A stretch of 64,000 nt of DNA from Sphingomonas sp. CL5.1. GTDB taxonomy: Bacteria; Pseudomonadota; Alphaproteobacteria; Sphingomonadales; Sphingomonadaceae. The notes below the pieces were generated by a model that was not told the origin of the DNA, ran no database searches, and was given only the letters and a program-made list of their open reading frames with translations. This document shows positions 24,858 through 33,007 of this stretch, piece by piece. A program made the position numbers and the translations under genes. The stretch covers positions 4,085,001 to 4,149,000 of the forward strand of contig NZ_CP050137.1 in the NCBI RefSeq assembly GCF_013344685.1. Direction: 5' to 3'. The first letter of the stretch is position 1. The number at the start of each line of letters is the position of its first letter.

Positions 24858-25025
24858 ATGCAGAAGATTCGGACCTTCCTGAAGAATTCGAAGGGCGCCA
24901 CCGCGATCGAGTACGGTCTGATCGCCGCGCTCATCGCCGTCGCCGCGATCGGCGCCATGCAGGGCTTGGGCAGCAAGCTGACCACGACCTTCAACAACGT
25001 TTCGAGCAACATGAACGCCAGTTAA
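24858..25025 (+). CDS. Flp-family type IVb pilin (short form)
   Basis: 55 residues beginning MQKIRTFLKNSKG, then ATAIEYGLIAALIAVAAIGAMQGLG with the conserved Glu and hydrophobic core. CTGGAG lies about 12 bases upstream; a farther in-frame start at 24822 would add an un-pilin-like leader. It is followed 30 bases later by a strong intrinsic terminator. The 5' region contains the inverted repeat CTGGAT (24793-24798) / ATCCAG (24812-24817), which could form a leader hairpin. Confidence 0.92.
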   Translation: MQKIRTFLKNSKGATAIEYGLIAALIAVAAIGAMQGLGSKLTTTFNNVSSNMNAS

Positions 25026-25054
25026 GCGTTCACGTTCGAAATTCTGAAAGAACG

Positions 25055-25090
25055 GGCGGCGGACTTCGGTTCGTCGCCTTTTCTTTTTTT
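25055..25090 (+). terminator. Intrinsic terminator after the pilin genes
   Basis: Nine-base stem GGCGGCGGA / TTCGTCGCC with two G-T wobbles and loop CTTCGG, followed directly by TTTTCTTTTTTT. This is the clearest Rho-independent terminator in the window. Confidence 0.9.
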
Positions 25091-25153
25091 GCGCGAGCGC
25101 GTCGCATCGACGCGGTAGCGACAATGCCACGCCGATCGGGTAGCGCGATTCGC

Positions 25154-25933
25154 ATGACCGATCGCGTGCTGAGTTTCGAGGGCGTCCACAATTTCCGCGA
25201 CTATGGCGGCTATCGCACGCCATCGGGGCCGATGTGCAGCGGCTTGCTGTGGCGTTCCGGCCAGCATGGCGACGCGACGCCTGAAGACCTCGCCGGATTG
25301 GCCCGCCTGCGCATCGCCACCGTGATCGACCTGCGCGGCGATACCGAGCGCCGACTCGCCCCATGCCGCCGCCACGACGGCTTCGACGGCGCGGTGCTGT
25401 TCGCCCCTGGCGAGACGACCGGCAGCGAACTCGCCCCGCACGAGGAAGCCGGCGCCGGCATCACCACCGCCGCGGAAGCGCGCGCCGCGATGAGGCGGCT
25501 CTATGCCACCATGCCCTTTCGCGACGTGCTGATCGGCTCGCTCAGCCTCTATTTCGAGGCGCTGGCGACGCGCGACGGGGCGAGCCTGCTCCACTGCCTC
25601 GCCGGCAAGGACCGCACCGGGCTGGCGGTAGCATTGCTCCACGGCCTGCTCGGCGTAAGCGAGGACGATGTGATGGCGGACTATCTCCTCACCAACACCG
25701 CCGGCGATCCCGAGCGGCGCATCGCGAGCGCGGCCGTGTCGGTGCGCCAGCGCTACGGCCCGCGGATGAGCGACGAGGCGGTGGTTGCACTGATGTCGGT
25801 GGAGGCGGATTATCTCCACACCGCGCTCGGCGCGATCCGCGAGCGGCACGGCAATGTCGAAACCTATGCCGAGCAAGTGCTGGGCGTGGACGCCGCCCGG
25901 CGCGAGGCAATCGCGGCGCGGCTGGTCGGCTGA
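25154..25933 (+). CDS. Tyrosine/serine protein phosphatase (PTP, Y_phosphatase3 type)
   Basis: 259 residues. The catalytic P-loop is LLHCLAGKDRTGLAVALLHGLLG (HCxxGKDRTG), and the N-terminal FEGVHNFRDYGGYRTPSG with WRSGQHGDAT is characteristic of the bacterial family that includes MptpB/LipA-like phosphatases acting on phosphotyrosine, phosphoserine or phosphoinositides. MTDRVLSFEG is chosen as the start; a Met ten codons upstream lacks family similarity. It is convergent with mntH, two bases apart. Confidence 0.9.
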   Translation: MTDRVLSFEGVHNFRDYGGYRTPSGPMCSGLLWRSGQHGDATPEDLAGLARLRIATVIDLRGDTERRLAPCRRHDGFDGAVLFAPGETTGSELAPHEEAGAGITTAAEARAAMRRLYATMPFRDVLIGSLSLYFEALATRDGASLLHCLAGKDRTGLAVALLHGLLGVSEDDVMADYLLTNTAGDPERRIASAAVSVRQRYGPRMSDEAVVALMSVEADYLHTALGAIRERHGNVETYAEQVLGVDAARREAIAARLVG

Positions 25934-25935
25934 AC

Positions 25936-27246
25936 TCAGCCGAACGCGATCCCCCATAACAGCACGGCGTTCAGCGCGACGATCAGCGCCGCGACCACCC
26001 AGGCGACCGCGATCAGCCAGCGCGGCGCGACATGGGCACCCATCACCTTCGCGTTGCCGCTGAAGGTGACGAGCGGGATCACCGCGAACGGCAATTGCAT
26101 CGACAGGATCACCTGGCTGAGCAGCAGCAGCGGCGTCGTCCCCCGGTCGCCCATCGCCACCACCACCGCGACCGCCGGCACCAGCGCCAGCCCGCGCGTC
26201 ACCAGCCGTCGCAGCCACATCGGCAGGCGCAGGTCGAGGAAGCCCTCCATCACCACCTGCCCGGCGAGTGTGCCCGTCACGGTGGAATTCTGCCCGCTCG
26301 CCAGCAGCGCGATGGCGAACACCGTGCTCGCCGCGCCCACGCCCAGCATCGGCGCGAGCAGGCGGTGCGCCTCCTCGATCTCCGCCACGCCGGTCCGCCC
26401 CGCGACATGGAAGGTCGCCGCCGCCAGCACGAGGATCGCGGCGTTGATGAAGAAGGCGAGGCCGAGCGAGACGGTCGAATCGATCGTCGCCAGCCGGATC
26501 GCCTCACGCCGGTCGCGATCGGCGCGCCCGAACGCGCGGGTCTGCACCACCGCCGAGTGGAGGTAGAGGTTGTGCGGCATCACCGTCGCGCCGAGGATGC
26601 CGATCGCGATGTAGAGCATCGCCGGGTTGCGCACGATCTCCGCCGTCGGCACCAGCCCGCGCGCCGCCGCGCGCCAGTCCGGCCCGGCCCAGGCCAGCTC
26701 CAGCGCGAAGCAGCCGGCGATCACGATCAGCAGCGCGGCGATGAACGCCTCCAGCCGCCGGAAGCCAAAGCGTTGCAACGCAAGGATCAGGAACACGTCC
26801 AGCGCGGTGAGGCACACGCCGGCGACCAAAGGCAGGCCGAACAGCAATTTCAGCGCGATCGCCGTGCCCAGTACCTCGGCGAGATCGCAGGCGACGATCG
26901 CGATCTCGCACAGCACCCACAGGAGCAGCGTGACGCGGCGCGGATAATGCGCCCGGCACGCCTGCGCGAGATCCAGCCCCGAGCCGATCCCCAGCCGCGC
27001 GGCGAGCGCCTGAAGCACGATCGCCATCAGGTTCGACAGCAGGACGACCGACAGCAGGGCATAGCCGAACGCCGATCCGCCGGCGATGTCGGTCGCCCAA
27101 TTGCCCGGGTCCATATAGCCGACCGCGACCAGCCAGCCCGGCCCGATGAAGGCGAGCAGCTTGCGCCAGAACCCGCCGCCGCGCGGCACGGCGACGGAGC
27201 CGTGGCTTTCCGGCAGGGAGCGCATGGTATCCATTGTCCGCCTCAA
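25936..27246 (-). CDS. mntH: Nramp-family divalent metal (Mn2+) transporter
   Basis: 436 residues, about 11 helices. The Nramp metal-site motifs are present: DPGN in helix 1 ([18 protein letters not shown]) and MPHN in helix 6 ([13 protein letters not shown]). It imports Mn2+ (and possibly Fe2+) with protons across the inner membrane. The start is uncertain between 27246, 27234 and 27225. The 91-bp region shared with the divergent DUF2147 gene contains a perfect palindrome (27299-27312). No MntR-type gene is in the window. Confidence 0.93.
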   Translation of the reverse strand: MRRTMDTMRSLPESHGSVAVPRGGGFWRKLLAFIGPGWLVAVGYMDPGNWATDIAGGSAFGYALLSVVLLSNLMAIVLQALAARLGIGSGLDLAQACRAHYPRRVTLLLWVLCEIAIVACDLAEVLGTAIALKLLFGLPLVAGVCLTALDVFLILALQRFGFRRLEAFIAALLIVIAGCFALELAWAGPDWRAAARGLVPTAEIVRNPAMLYIAIGILGATVMPHNLYLHSAVVQTRAFGRADRDRREAIRLATIDSTVSLGLAFFINAAILVLAAATFHVAGRTGVAEIEEAHRLLAPMLGVGAASTVFAIALLASGQNSTVTGTLAGQVVMEGFLDLRLPMWLRRLVTRGLALVPAVAVVVAMGDRGTTPLLLLSQVILSMQLPFAVIPLVTFSGNAKVMGAHVAPRWLIAVAWVVAALIVALNAVLLWGIAFG

Positions 27247-27337
27247 TGCGGAAGCGCGCGACGCGGTTCAACCTTGATTGCGAAATGCGACGGAAAAGCG
27301 CTTGCCCAAGCGGAGCGCCACCGGCACGTTCCGCGTC

Positions 27338-27760
27338 ATGATGCGCCTTCGCTTTCCCGTCCTCGCCGCGCCCTTGCTCCTGGGTCTCACGGGAGCGGCC
27401 CATGCCGCCGATCCGATCGCCGGCCGCTATCTGACGGCGGACGGATCGGGGATCGTCGCGATCGCCGCTTGCGGGGCGGCGATGTGCGGCAAGCTCGCCA
27501 CCGTGGTGAAGCCCGCGCCGAACGGAGCGGCGGTCGATGCCAGGAACGCCGACCCCGCCCTGCGCTCGCGCCCGCTGCTCGGGCTGGCGATCCTGTCGGG
27601 CCTGACGGACAGCGGCAAGGACTGGCGCGGCGAGATATACGATCCGCGCCGGGGCCGGACGTTCAAGTCGATCGTCGCCCGCAATGCCGACGGTTCGCTC
27701 AACGTGCAGGGCTGCGTCGCGTTATTCTGCCAGACGCAGGTGTGGCAGCCGGCGCGCTGA
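27338..27760 (+). CDS. DUF2147 family secreted protein (copy 1)
   Basis: 140 residues with a signal peptide (FPVLAAPLLLGLTGAAHAADP) and the DUF2147 pattern: IAGRYLTADGSGIVAI, a Cys pair around CGAAMCGKLA, DWRGEIYDPRRGRTFKS and a closing Cys pair in VQGCVALFCQTQVWQPAR. Predicted periplasmic; the family function is not established. A second family member is encoded at 35985-36392. The first of two adjacent ATGs is taken as start. It converges with the AlkA-like gene six bases away. Confidence 0.85.
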   Translation: MMRLRFPVLAAPLLLGLTGAAHAADPIAGRYLTADGSGIVAIAACGAAMCGKLATVVKPAPNGAAVDARNADPALRSRPLLGLAILSGLTDSGKDWRGEIYDPRRGRTFKSIVARNADGSLNVQGCVALFCQTQVWQPAR

Positions 27761-27766
27761 CGGCGG

Positions 27767-28396
27767 TCACACCGGCGCGGCGTCCGCCCCCGCGCCATAA
27801 TGGTGCCAGGTGAAGATCGCCGCAGCGCCGCGATGCGGGCGCCATGCCTCGGCCAGCTCGCGCGTGTATTTCTCGCTCGGCCGGGATTCGTGGCCAAGGA
27901 TGCGGCCGACCTCGATCTGCACCGCCAGATCGCCCGCCGGCCAGATATCGGGCCGCCCCTCCGCGAACAGCAGGTAGATTTCCGCCGACCAGCGCCCAAT
28001 GCCCTTCACCCGCGTCAGCGCGGCGATCGCCGCCTCATCGTCGGCAGGCAGCGCGGCGAGATCGAGTCGCCTGCTCAGCACCTCGTCCGCGAGGCTGCGC
28101 GCATAGCCCGACTTCTGGCGGGAGAAGCCGCAGGCGCGCAGCGCCTCGTCGCTGGCGCGGGCGATGATCGCCGGATCGGTCGGGTCACCGACCTGCGCCT
28201 CCAGCTTGCGCCACACCGCGTCGGCGGCCTTCACGCTGACCTGCTGGCCGACGATCGTGCGCAGCAAGGTGATGTAGCCGCGCGCGCGGATGCGGGGCGC
28301 CGGATAGCCGACGCGGGCGAGCGCGGCGGCGAATTTCGGCTCGATTGCGCCCAGCGCATCAACGCCCGCGCGCAGTTGCGCCTCGCTCAACCCCAT
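27767..28396 (-). CDS. DNA-3-methyladenine glycosylase II-like (AlkA/HhH-GPD)
   Basis: 209 residues. A helix-hairpin-helix motif ([18 protein letters not shown]) is followed by the catalytic aspartate in [14 protein letters not shown], the HhH-GPD signature. The N-terminal [25 protein letters not shown] matches alkylation-repair glycosylases. It excises alkylated purines in base-excision repair. It lacks the N-terminal AlkA domain of the E. coli enzyme, as is normal for the shorter alphaproteobacterial form. Confidence 0.9.
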   Translation of the reverse strand: MGLSEAQLRAGVDALGAIEPKFAAALARVGYPAPRIRARGYITLLRTIVGQQVSVKAADAVWRKLEAQVGDPTDPAIIARASDEALRACGFSRQKSGYARSLADEVLSRRLDLAALPADDEAAIAALTRVKGIGRWSAEIYLLFAEGRPDIWPAGDLAVQIEVGRILGHESRPSEKYTRELAEAWRPHRGAAAIFTWHHYGAGADAAPV

Positions 28397-28450
28397 TGCA
28401 GCGTCGTGCTAAGGAAGGCATGGGGCAATGGGAATTTCACGGAGAGCATG

Positions 28451-28768
28451 ATGCCTAAGCTTATCGTCGTTACGCGGGATGGGGAAGAACGCGAGCTTGA
28501 CGGCGAGGCGGGCCTGTCGGTGATGGAGGTGATCCGCGATGGCGGCATCGACGAAATCCTGGCTCTGTGCGGCGGCTGCTGTAGCTGCGCGACCTGCCAC
28601 GTCCATGTCGACCCGGAATTTGCGGCCAAACTGCCCGCGATGAGCGAGGACGAGAACGACCTGCTCGATTCGTCAAGCGACCGTAACGAGAATTCGCGCC
28701 TGTCGTGCCAGATTCCGTTCAGCGACGCGCTGGACGGGCTGAAGGTGACGATCGCGGCGGAGGACTGA
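28451..28768 (+). CDS. 2Fe-2S ferredoxin (adrenodoxin type)
   Basis: 105 residues. The cluster ligands are in [15 protein letters not shown] plus a distal Cys in RLSCQIPF, the adrenodoxin/putidaredoxin arrangement. It is a soluble electron carrier for cytochrome P450s, dioxygenases or cluster assembly; the partner is not local. The second ATG of an ATGATG pair is chosen because GGAGAG lies about six bases upstream. Confidence 0.92.
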   Translation: MPKLIVVTRDGEERELDGEAGLSVMEVIRDGGIDEILALCGGCCSCATCHVHVDPEFAAKLPAMSEDENDLLDSSSDRNENSRLSCQIPFSDALDGLKVTIAAED

Positions 28769-28875
28769 CGGGCGAAGGCGCGCGTGCCGCGCGCCGGTGC
28801 GCCAAGGCGTATTGCCTGTCACGGCCGGCGAACCCGTCCGACGGCGCGTCTCCGCGACGCCACCCACCATCCCCT

Positions 28876-28905
28876 CGTCACCCCGGCACAAGGGCCGGGG
28901 TGACG
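28876..28905. repeat. Perfect 12-bp palindrome between convergent genes
   Basis: CGTCACCCCGGC and GCCGGGGTGACG are separated by ACAAGG, between the convergent ferredoxin and rlmB genes. There is no T-run on either side. The sequence resembles the GTCACCCCGG-type intergenic palindromes scattered through sphingomonad genomes, so a REP-like unit or bidirectional transcript-end structure is likely. Confidence 0.7.
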
Positions 28906-28924
28906 AAGAGGGTCGCCCCGCGAA

Positions 28925-29674
28925 CTACCCCCGCGCCGCCACCGCATAGAGCGCGATCGCGGCGGCGTTCGACACGTTGAGGCTCTCCACCTTCGGCGAG
29001 ATCGGCAGCTTCGCGAGCTGGTCGCAATGCGCCTCCGTGTTCTGGCGCATCCCCTCGCCTTCCGCGCCGAGCACCACCGCGATTCGCGCCTCGCCCATCG
29101 TTTCGGCCAGCGTCAGCGTCGCGTGGCCGGTTAGGCCGATGCGCCAGAAACCGGCCTCCGCGATCTCGTCCAGAGCGCGCGCGAGGTTCACCACGCGCAC
29201 CCACGGCACCGTCTCCAGCGCGCCCGAGGCGGCGCGCGCCAGCACGCCCGATTCGGGCGGCGCATGGCGATCCTGCGTGATGATGCCGAGCGCGTCGAAC
29301 GCCGCCGCGGAGCGCATGATCGCGCCGACATTGTGCGGATCGGTCACCTGATCGAGCACCACGAGCGGGCGACGGTCGTCGCGCCCCTGCTCCAGCAGGT
29401 CGCCGAGCCAAATTTCCTCCAGCGGATCGACCTCCGCCACCAGTCCCTGATGCGGCGCGTCGTTCGGCACCATCCGCCCGAGATCGGCTACATCGGCATA
29501 GACCACCGGCAGCACCGGCGGCAGATCGAGCGCCGCCAGCGCCTCGCGCGTGCCCCATAGCTTGCGCACGTTGCGATCGGGGTTCGCCAGCGCCGCGATC
29601 ACGGCATGGCGCCCCCAGAAGCGGGGGCGGCCGCCGGTGGGCTGGGAGGGTCGGTGTCCGCGACGGGCCATCAA
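28925..29674 (-). CDS. rlmB: 23S rRNA 2'-O-ribose methyltransferase, TrmH/SpoU family
   Basis: 249 residues. It has the three SPOUT-family motifs: motif 1 LVVLDQVTDPHNVGAIMRSAAAF, motif 2 VVLGAEGEGM and motif 3 SLNVSNAAAIALY, plus the N-terminal substrate-binding domain (FWGRHAVIAALANPDR). It most resembles RlmB, which methylates G2251 of 23S rRNA; another TrmH-family target cannot be excluded. Two adjacent ATGs are possible starts. Confidence 0.88.
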   Translation of the reverse strand: MMARRGHRPSQPTGGRPRFWGRHAVIAALANPDRNVRKLWGTREALAALDLPPVLPVVYADVADLGRMVPNDAPHQGLVAEVDPLEEIWLGDLLEQGRDDRRPLVVLDQVTDPHNVGAIMRSAAAFDALGIITQDRHAPPESGVLARAASGALETVPWVRVVNLARALDEIAEAGFWRIGLTGHATLTLAETMGEARIAVVLGAEGEGMRQNTEAHCDQLAKLPISPKVESLNVSNAAAIALYAVAARG

Positions 29675-29810
29675 TTGTCTTTCCGGTCAGGCGAAAGGAT
29701 CATCGCAGCGGATTGGGCGGTGGTGGCGGGCGCGGCAAGGGTTTTTCCGCCGCGCGGGCGTTATTTCGCCGCGCAAGGCCGTGCCCCGCGCGCCGGACGG
29801 CCAGAGTGCG

Positions 29811-29839
29811 TTGACAGCGCCGCCGCGCTTCGGCATTGG
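29811..29839 (+). promoter_or_regulatory. Candidate promoter of tRNA-Tyr
   Basis: A consensus -35 TTGACA at 29811-29816, 17 bases, then the weak -10 CATTGG at 29834-29839, placing the start of transcription about 25 bases before the mature tRNA. The -10 is poor, so this rests mainly on the -35 and position. Confidence 0.4.
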
Positions 29840-29869
29840 GCGCCCTCGCTTTGACGAAGCGGCCCCATT

Positions 29870-29955
29870 GGAAGGGTGGCCGAGTGGTTAAAGGCAGCAG
29901 ACTGTAAATCTGCCCACGCAAGTGTACGCTGGTTCGAATCCAGCCCCTTCCACCA
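29870..29955 (+). tRNA. tRNA-Tyr (GTA)
   Basis: 86 nt including encoded CCA. The acceptor stem GGAAGGG pairs with CCCTTCC, the discriminator is A, the anticodon loop CTGTAAA gives GTA, and the T-arm is GCTGG-TTCGAAT-CCAGC. The long variable arm is typical of bacterial class II tRNA-Tyr. Confidence 0.97.
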
Positions 29956-30385
29956 TCCGCCGCGCCAGGGGCTTCCCACGATCACCAGAGAAAAACGCCC
30001 CTTCGCGGGCTCATCGCGCTTGTCTCGCGAATACCCCGTCTGTCAGCGGCGCGCAGAAAGTTGCGGACAACACCGGCCCGGCGCGCACTTCAGCGCGATC
30101 GGCACGCCGGCAAGATACAACGCCGCCGCCATGCTGAGCTGGAGCAGCCTCCAACGCTCACGCGAGGGCGGAAGCGCCAGCGGCGCAAGTCCGAGAGAAA
30201 GAAACGGCGCGGGTCGCCAACGAAGCGGTCTCGTCCAAACCGGCGCAGCCAGCCACCGGGACACGCGCGATGAGAGCGAAAAGGGGAGCGATTTCAGGCC
30301 CGCCGATCTAAAGAGGCGTGGCCTCTGAAGCGATCACCGCCCGGCCCATATTTGGCGGCGGGTACGGCGCCGTCAGGTGGGAGGC
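29956..30385. other. 430-bp gap between two convergent tRNA genes, no convincing gene
   Basis: Base and codon patterns are less regular than in the surrounding genes. A minus-strand open frame of 73 codons (30043-30264) encodes one hydrophobic segment (LQLSMAAALYLAGVPIAL) followed by CAPGRCCPQ, but it has no evident ribosome-binding site or recognised homology. No repeat of either tRNA 3' end was seen, so there is no evidence of an integrated element. Confidence 0.5.
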
Positions 30386-30459
30386 TGGAGCGGGTAACGG
30401 GAATCGAACCCGTGTATTCAGCTTGGAAGGCTGCTGCACTACCATTGTGCTATACCCGC
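30386..30459 (-). tRNA. tRNA-Gly (TCC)
   Basis: 74 nt with encoded CCA. The acceptor GCGGGTA pairs with TACCCGC, the discriminator is T, the anticodon loop CTTCCAA gives TCC, and the T-loop is TTCGATT. It lies 69 bp before the divergent epoxide hydrolase gene. Confidence 0.97.
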
Positions 30460-30528
30460 GCTCCGGTCGTCCGCCTGCCACACCAAAGCGGCGCCGGTCA
30501 ACCGGGTGCGCGCCATGCGGAGAGGATA

Positions 30529-31665
30529 ATGAGCGACGCGATCACCCCGTTCCATCTCGCCATCCCCGAAACCGAGCTGGACGACCTGCGCGCGCGGCTC
30601 GCCCGAACGCGCTGGCCGGAGCGGGAGACGGTGGACGGCTGGGAACAGGGCGTGCCGCTCGATCGCGCGCGGGCGCTGGTCGATCACTGGCGCGACCGAT
30701 ATGACTGGCGCGCGTGCGAGGCGCGGCTCAATACGCTCGGCCAATATCGCACGACGATCGACGGCACGGGCATCCATTTCCTCCACGTCCGCTCGCCGGA
30801 GCGGAACGCGTTGCCGCTGGTCATCACCCACGGCTGGCCGGGATCGGTGATCGAGTTCCTCAAGGTGATCGGCCCGCTCGCAGACCCTGCCGCGCACGGC
30901 GGCGACCCGCGCGACGCCTTCCATGTCGTCGCGCCCTCGCTCCCCGGCTACGGCTTTTCGGACCGCCCGGCGGATCGCTGGCCGGTCGAGCGGATCGCCG
31001 CCGCGTGGATCACGCTGATGAAGCGCCTCGGCTATGAACGCTTCGTCGCACAGGGCGGCGACTGGGGCTCGGCGGTGGCCTCCGCGATCGGCGCGAGCGG
31101 CGATCCGGCGGTGGCGGGCATACACGTCAACATGATCGTCGCGCCGCCGACGCCCGAGGATATCGCCAGCGCGGCGCCGGAGGAGCAACGCGCGCTCGTC
31201 ACGCTGCAACGTTATATGAGCGACGGCAACGGCTATGCCCGGCAGCAGGCGACGCGGCCGCAGACGCTCGGCTACGGCCTGACCGATTCGCCCGCCGGGC
31301 AGGCGATGTGGATCTACGAGAAATTCCGCGAATGGAGCGATTGCGCTGGCGATCCGCTCAACGTGCTGACGATCGACGAGATCATCGACGACATCATGCT
31401 CTACTGGCTGCCGGGCACCGCCGCCTCGTCCGCGCGGCTCTATTGGGAGAGCTTCGACCGCTTCGCCGCTGCCCGAGTCGATCTGCCGGTGGCGTGCAGC
31501 CTGTTCCCGAAGGAGATTTTCGGAGCCTCGCGCCGCTGGGCGGAGCGGCGCTATCCGAACATCGTCTATTGGAACGAGCCGCCGCGCGGCGGCCATTTCG
31601 CCGCATTCGAACAGCCGGCGCTGTTCGTCGAGGAGGTGCGCGCCGGCTTCCGCCCGATGCGGTGA
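30529..31665 (+). CDS. Epoxide hydrolase (alpha/beta hydrolase with EHN domain)
   Basis: 378 residues. The N-terminal epoxide-hydrolase domain (FHLAIPETELDDLRARLARTRWP) precedes the alpha/beta core: oxyanion motif THGWPGS, nucleophile Asp in AQGGDWGSAVA and catalytic His in RGGHFAAFEQP. It opens epoxides to diols, as in juvenile-hormone and microsomal-type hydrolases; the physiological substrate is unknown. AGAGGA lies immediately before the chosen ATG. Confidence 0.92.
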   Translation: MSDAITPFHLAIPETELDDLRARLARTRWPERETVDGWEQGVPLDRARALVDHWRDRYDWRACEARLNTLGQYRTTIDGTGIHFLHVRSPERNALPLVITHGWPGSVIEFLKVIGPLADPAAHGGDPRDAFHVVAPSLPGYGFSDRPADRWPVERIAAAWITLMKRLGYERFVAQGGDWGSAVASAIGASGDPAVAGIHVNMIVAPPTPEDIASAAPEEQRALVTLQRYMSDGNGYARQQATRPQTLGYGLTDSPAGQAMWIYEKFREWSDCAGDPLNVLTIDEIIDDIMLYWLPGTAASSARLYWESFDRFAAARVDLPVACSLFPKEIFGASRRWAERRYPNIVYWNEPPRGGHFAAFEQPALFVEEVRAGFRPMR

Positions 31666-31696
31666 TATTCGCAAAGCCCCGGATATCCTTCACGCG

Positions 31697-33007
31697 ATGC
31701 TTACCATTGCCATGCCAGACAGTGGGGCGATGCTGCACGACCCCACCTTCTCCCCCGCCGTCCGCGCCGATCCGCGCCCCGCTTCGGCGGTGTCGCACGG
31801 CGTGGGGCTGGCCGGGCTGGCCGGGCTGATCCTGTGGGTCGCGGTCGCGCGGCATTTCGGGATGGACGGCCCTTATGCCGCGCTGGTCAATGTCGCCGCC
31901 TGCGCGGCGCCGATGGTCCTGTGGTCGCTGCTGATCGACAAGGTGCATCGCAACCCGAGCACCGGAATCGACTGGGCGAGCCGCCGCCCGCTACGCGAGA
32001 CGATCGACGTCAGCCTCGTCAAACTCACCGGCCTGTGGGTGACATGGGCGGCGATCGCGCTGATCTACGCCACCGGGCGCTTCTATTGGCAGGGCAATTT
32101 CCAGTTCGCCATGTGGTGCTTCGAACGCGCCGCGCCGGTGCTGTTCGTGCTTTCCGTCCCCTATGTGATCTGGCTCGACCGCCATCTGGTCGAGCCGCGC
32201 GACGGGGCCTGGGCGCTCGGGGCGTGGCTGCTCGGGCAAGGCGCGCCGGAACGCGAGGCGATCTACAACCACCTGAGATCCTGGGCGGTGAAGGGCTTCT
32301 TCCTCGCCTTCATGCTGGCGATCGTGCCGCCGGGTTTCGGCGACTTCATCCGCGCCGATGCCTCCGCCGTGCTGCACGATCCGGTGGTGCTGGCGAATTG
32401 GCTGATCACCTTCATGTTCGTGATCGACGTGGCTTTCGCGACGGTCGGCTACCTGCTGACGATGCGCCCGCTCGACGCGCATATCCGCACCGCCAACCCC
32501 TATGCGGCGGCGTGGATGGCGGCGCTGATGTGCTATCCGCCGTTCATCCTGATGGATACCAACGGCCCGCTCGATTATCATCCCGGCACGGCGGAATGGA
32601 CATACTGGCTGGCGGGGCACCCGGTCCTGCTGGCGACGACCGGCGCGGCGCTGGTGGTGCTGACCGCGATCTATGCGTGGTCGACGATGGCGTTCGGGAT
32701 GCGCTTCTCCAATCTCACGCATCGCGGCATCCTGACGCACGGGCCCTATGCCTGGTCGCGGCATCCGGCCTATTTGTCGAAGAACCTGTTCTGGTGGCTC
32801 TCGACGCTGCCTTTGCTCTCGACCGGGAGCATCGTGGATGCGACGCGCGCGACGCTGCTGCTCGGCGTGGTGAGCGGCGTCTATTACTGGCGCGCGCGGA
32901 CGGAGGAGCGGCACCTTTCCGCCGATCCCGACTATCGGGCGTACAGCGAGTGGATGGCGCGCAACGGCCCCGTGCCGCGCTTCTTCGCGTGGATCAGGGG
33001 ACGCTAG
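31697..33007 (+). CDS. Isoprenylcysteine/phospholipid methyltransferase-like membrane protein
   Basis: 436 residues, about ten hydrophobic helices. The C-terminal part has the ICMT/PEMT-type SAM-binding sequence: GILTHGPYAWSRHPAYLSKNLFWWL, then ARTEERHLSADPDYRAYSEW. The long N-terminal membrane region is characteristic of a bacterial subfamily of unknown substrate. The start is uncertain among Met codons at 31697, 31712 and 31730. Its TAG stop overlaps the convergent gshA stop within one CTAG. Confidence 0.82.
   Translation: MLTIAMPDSGAMLHDPTFSPAVRADPRPASAVSHGVGLAGLAGLILWVAVARHFGMDGPYAALVNVAACAAPMVLWSLLIDKVHRNPSTGIDWASRRPLRETIDVSLVKLTGLWVTWAAIALIYATGRFYWQGNFQFAMWCFERAAPVLFVLSVPYVIWLDRHLVEPRDGAWALGAWLLGQGAPEREAIYNHLRSWAVKGFFLAFMLAIVPPGFGDFIRADASAVLHDPVVLANWLITFMFVIDVAFATVGYLLTMRPLDAHIRTANPYAAAWMAALMCYPPFILMDTNGPLDYHPGTAEWTYWLAGHPVLLATTGAALVVLTAIYAWSTMAFGMRFSNLTHRGILTHGPYAWSRHPAYLSKNLFWWLSTLPLLSTGSIVDATRATLLLGVVSGVYYWRARTEERHLSADPDYRAYSEWMARNGPVPRFFAWIRGR

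Noticed and set aside
30043-30264. A 73-codon minus-strand ORF with one hydrophobic segment
   Set aside because: There is no recognised family or ribosome-binding site and codon use is mixed; kept only as a note on the gap between the tRNAs.
29870-30459. Possible integrated element between the two tRNA genes
   Set aside because: No duplicated tRNA 3' end, integrase or mobility gene was seen.
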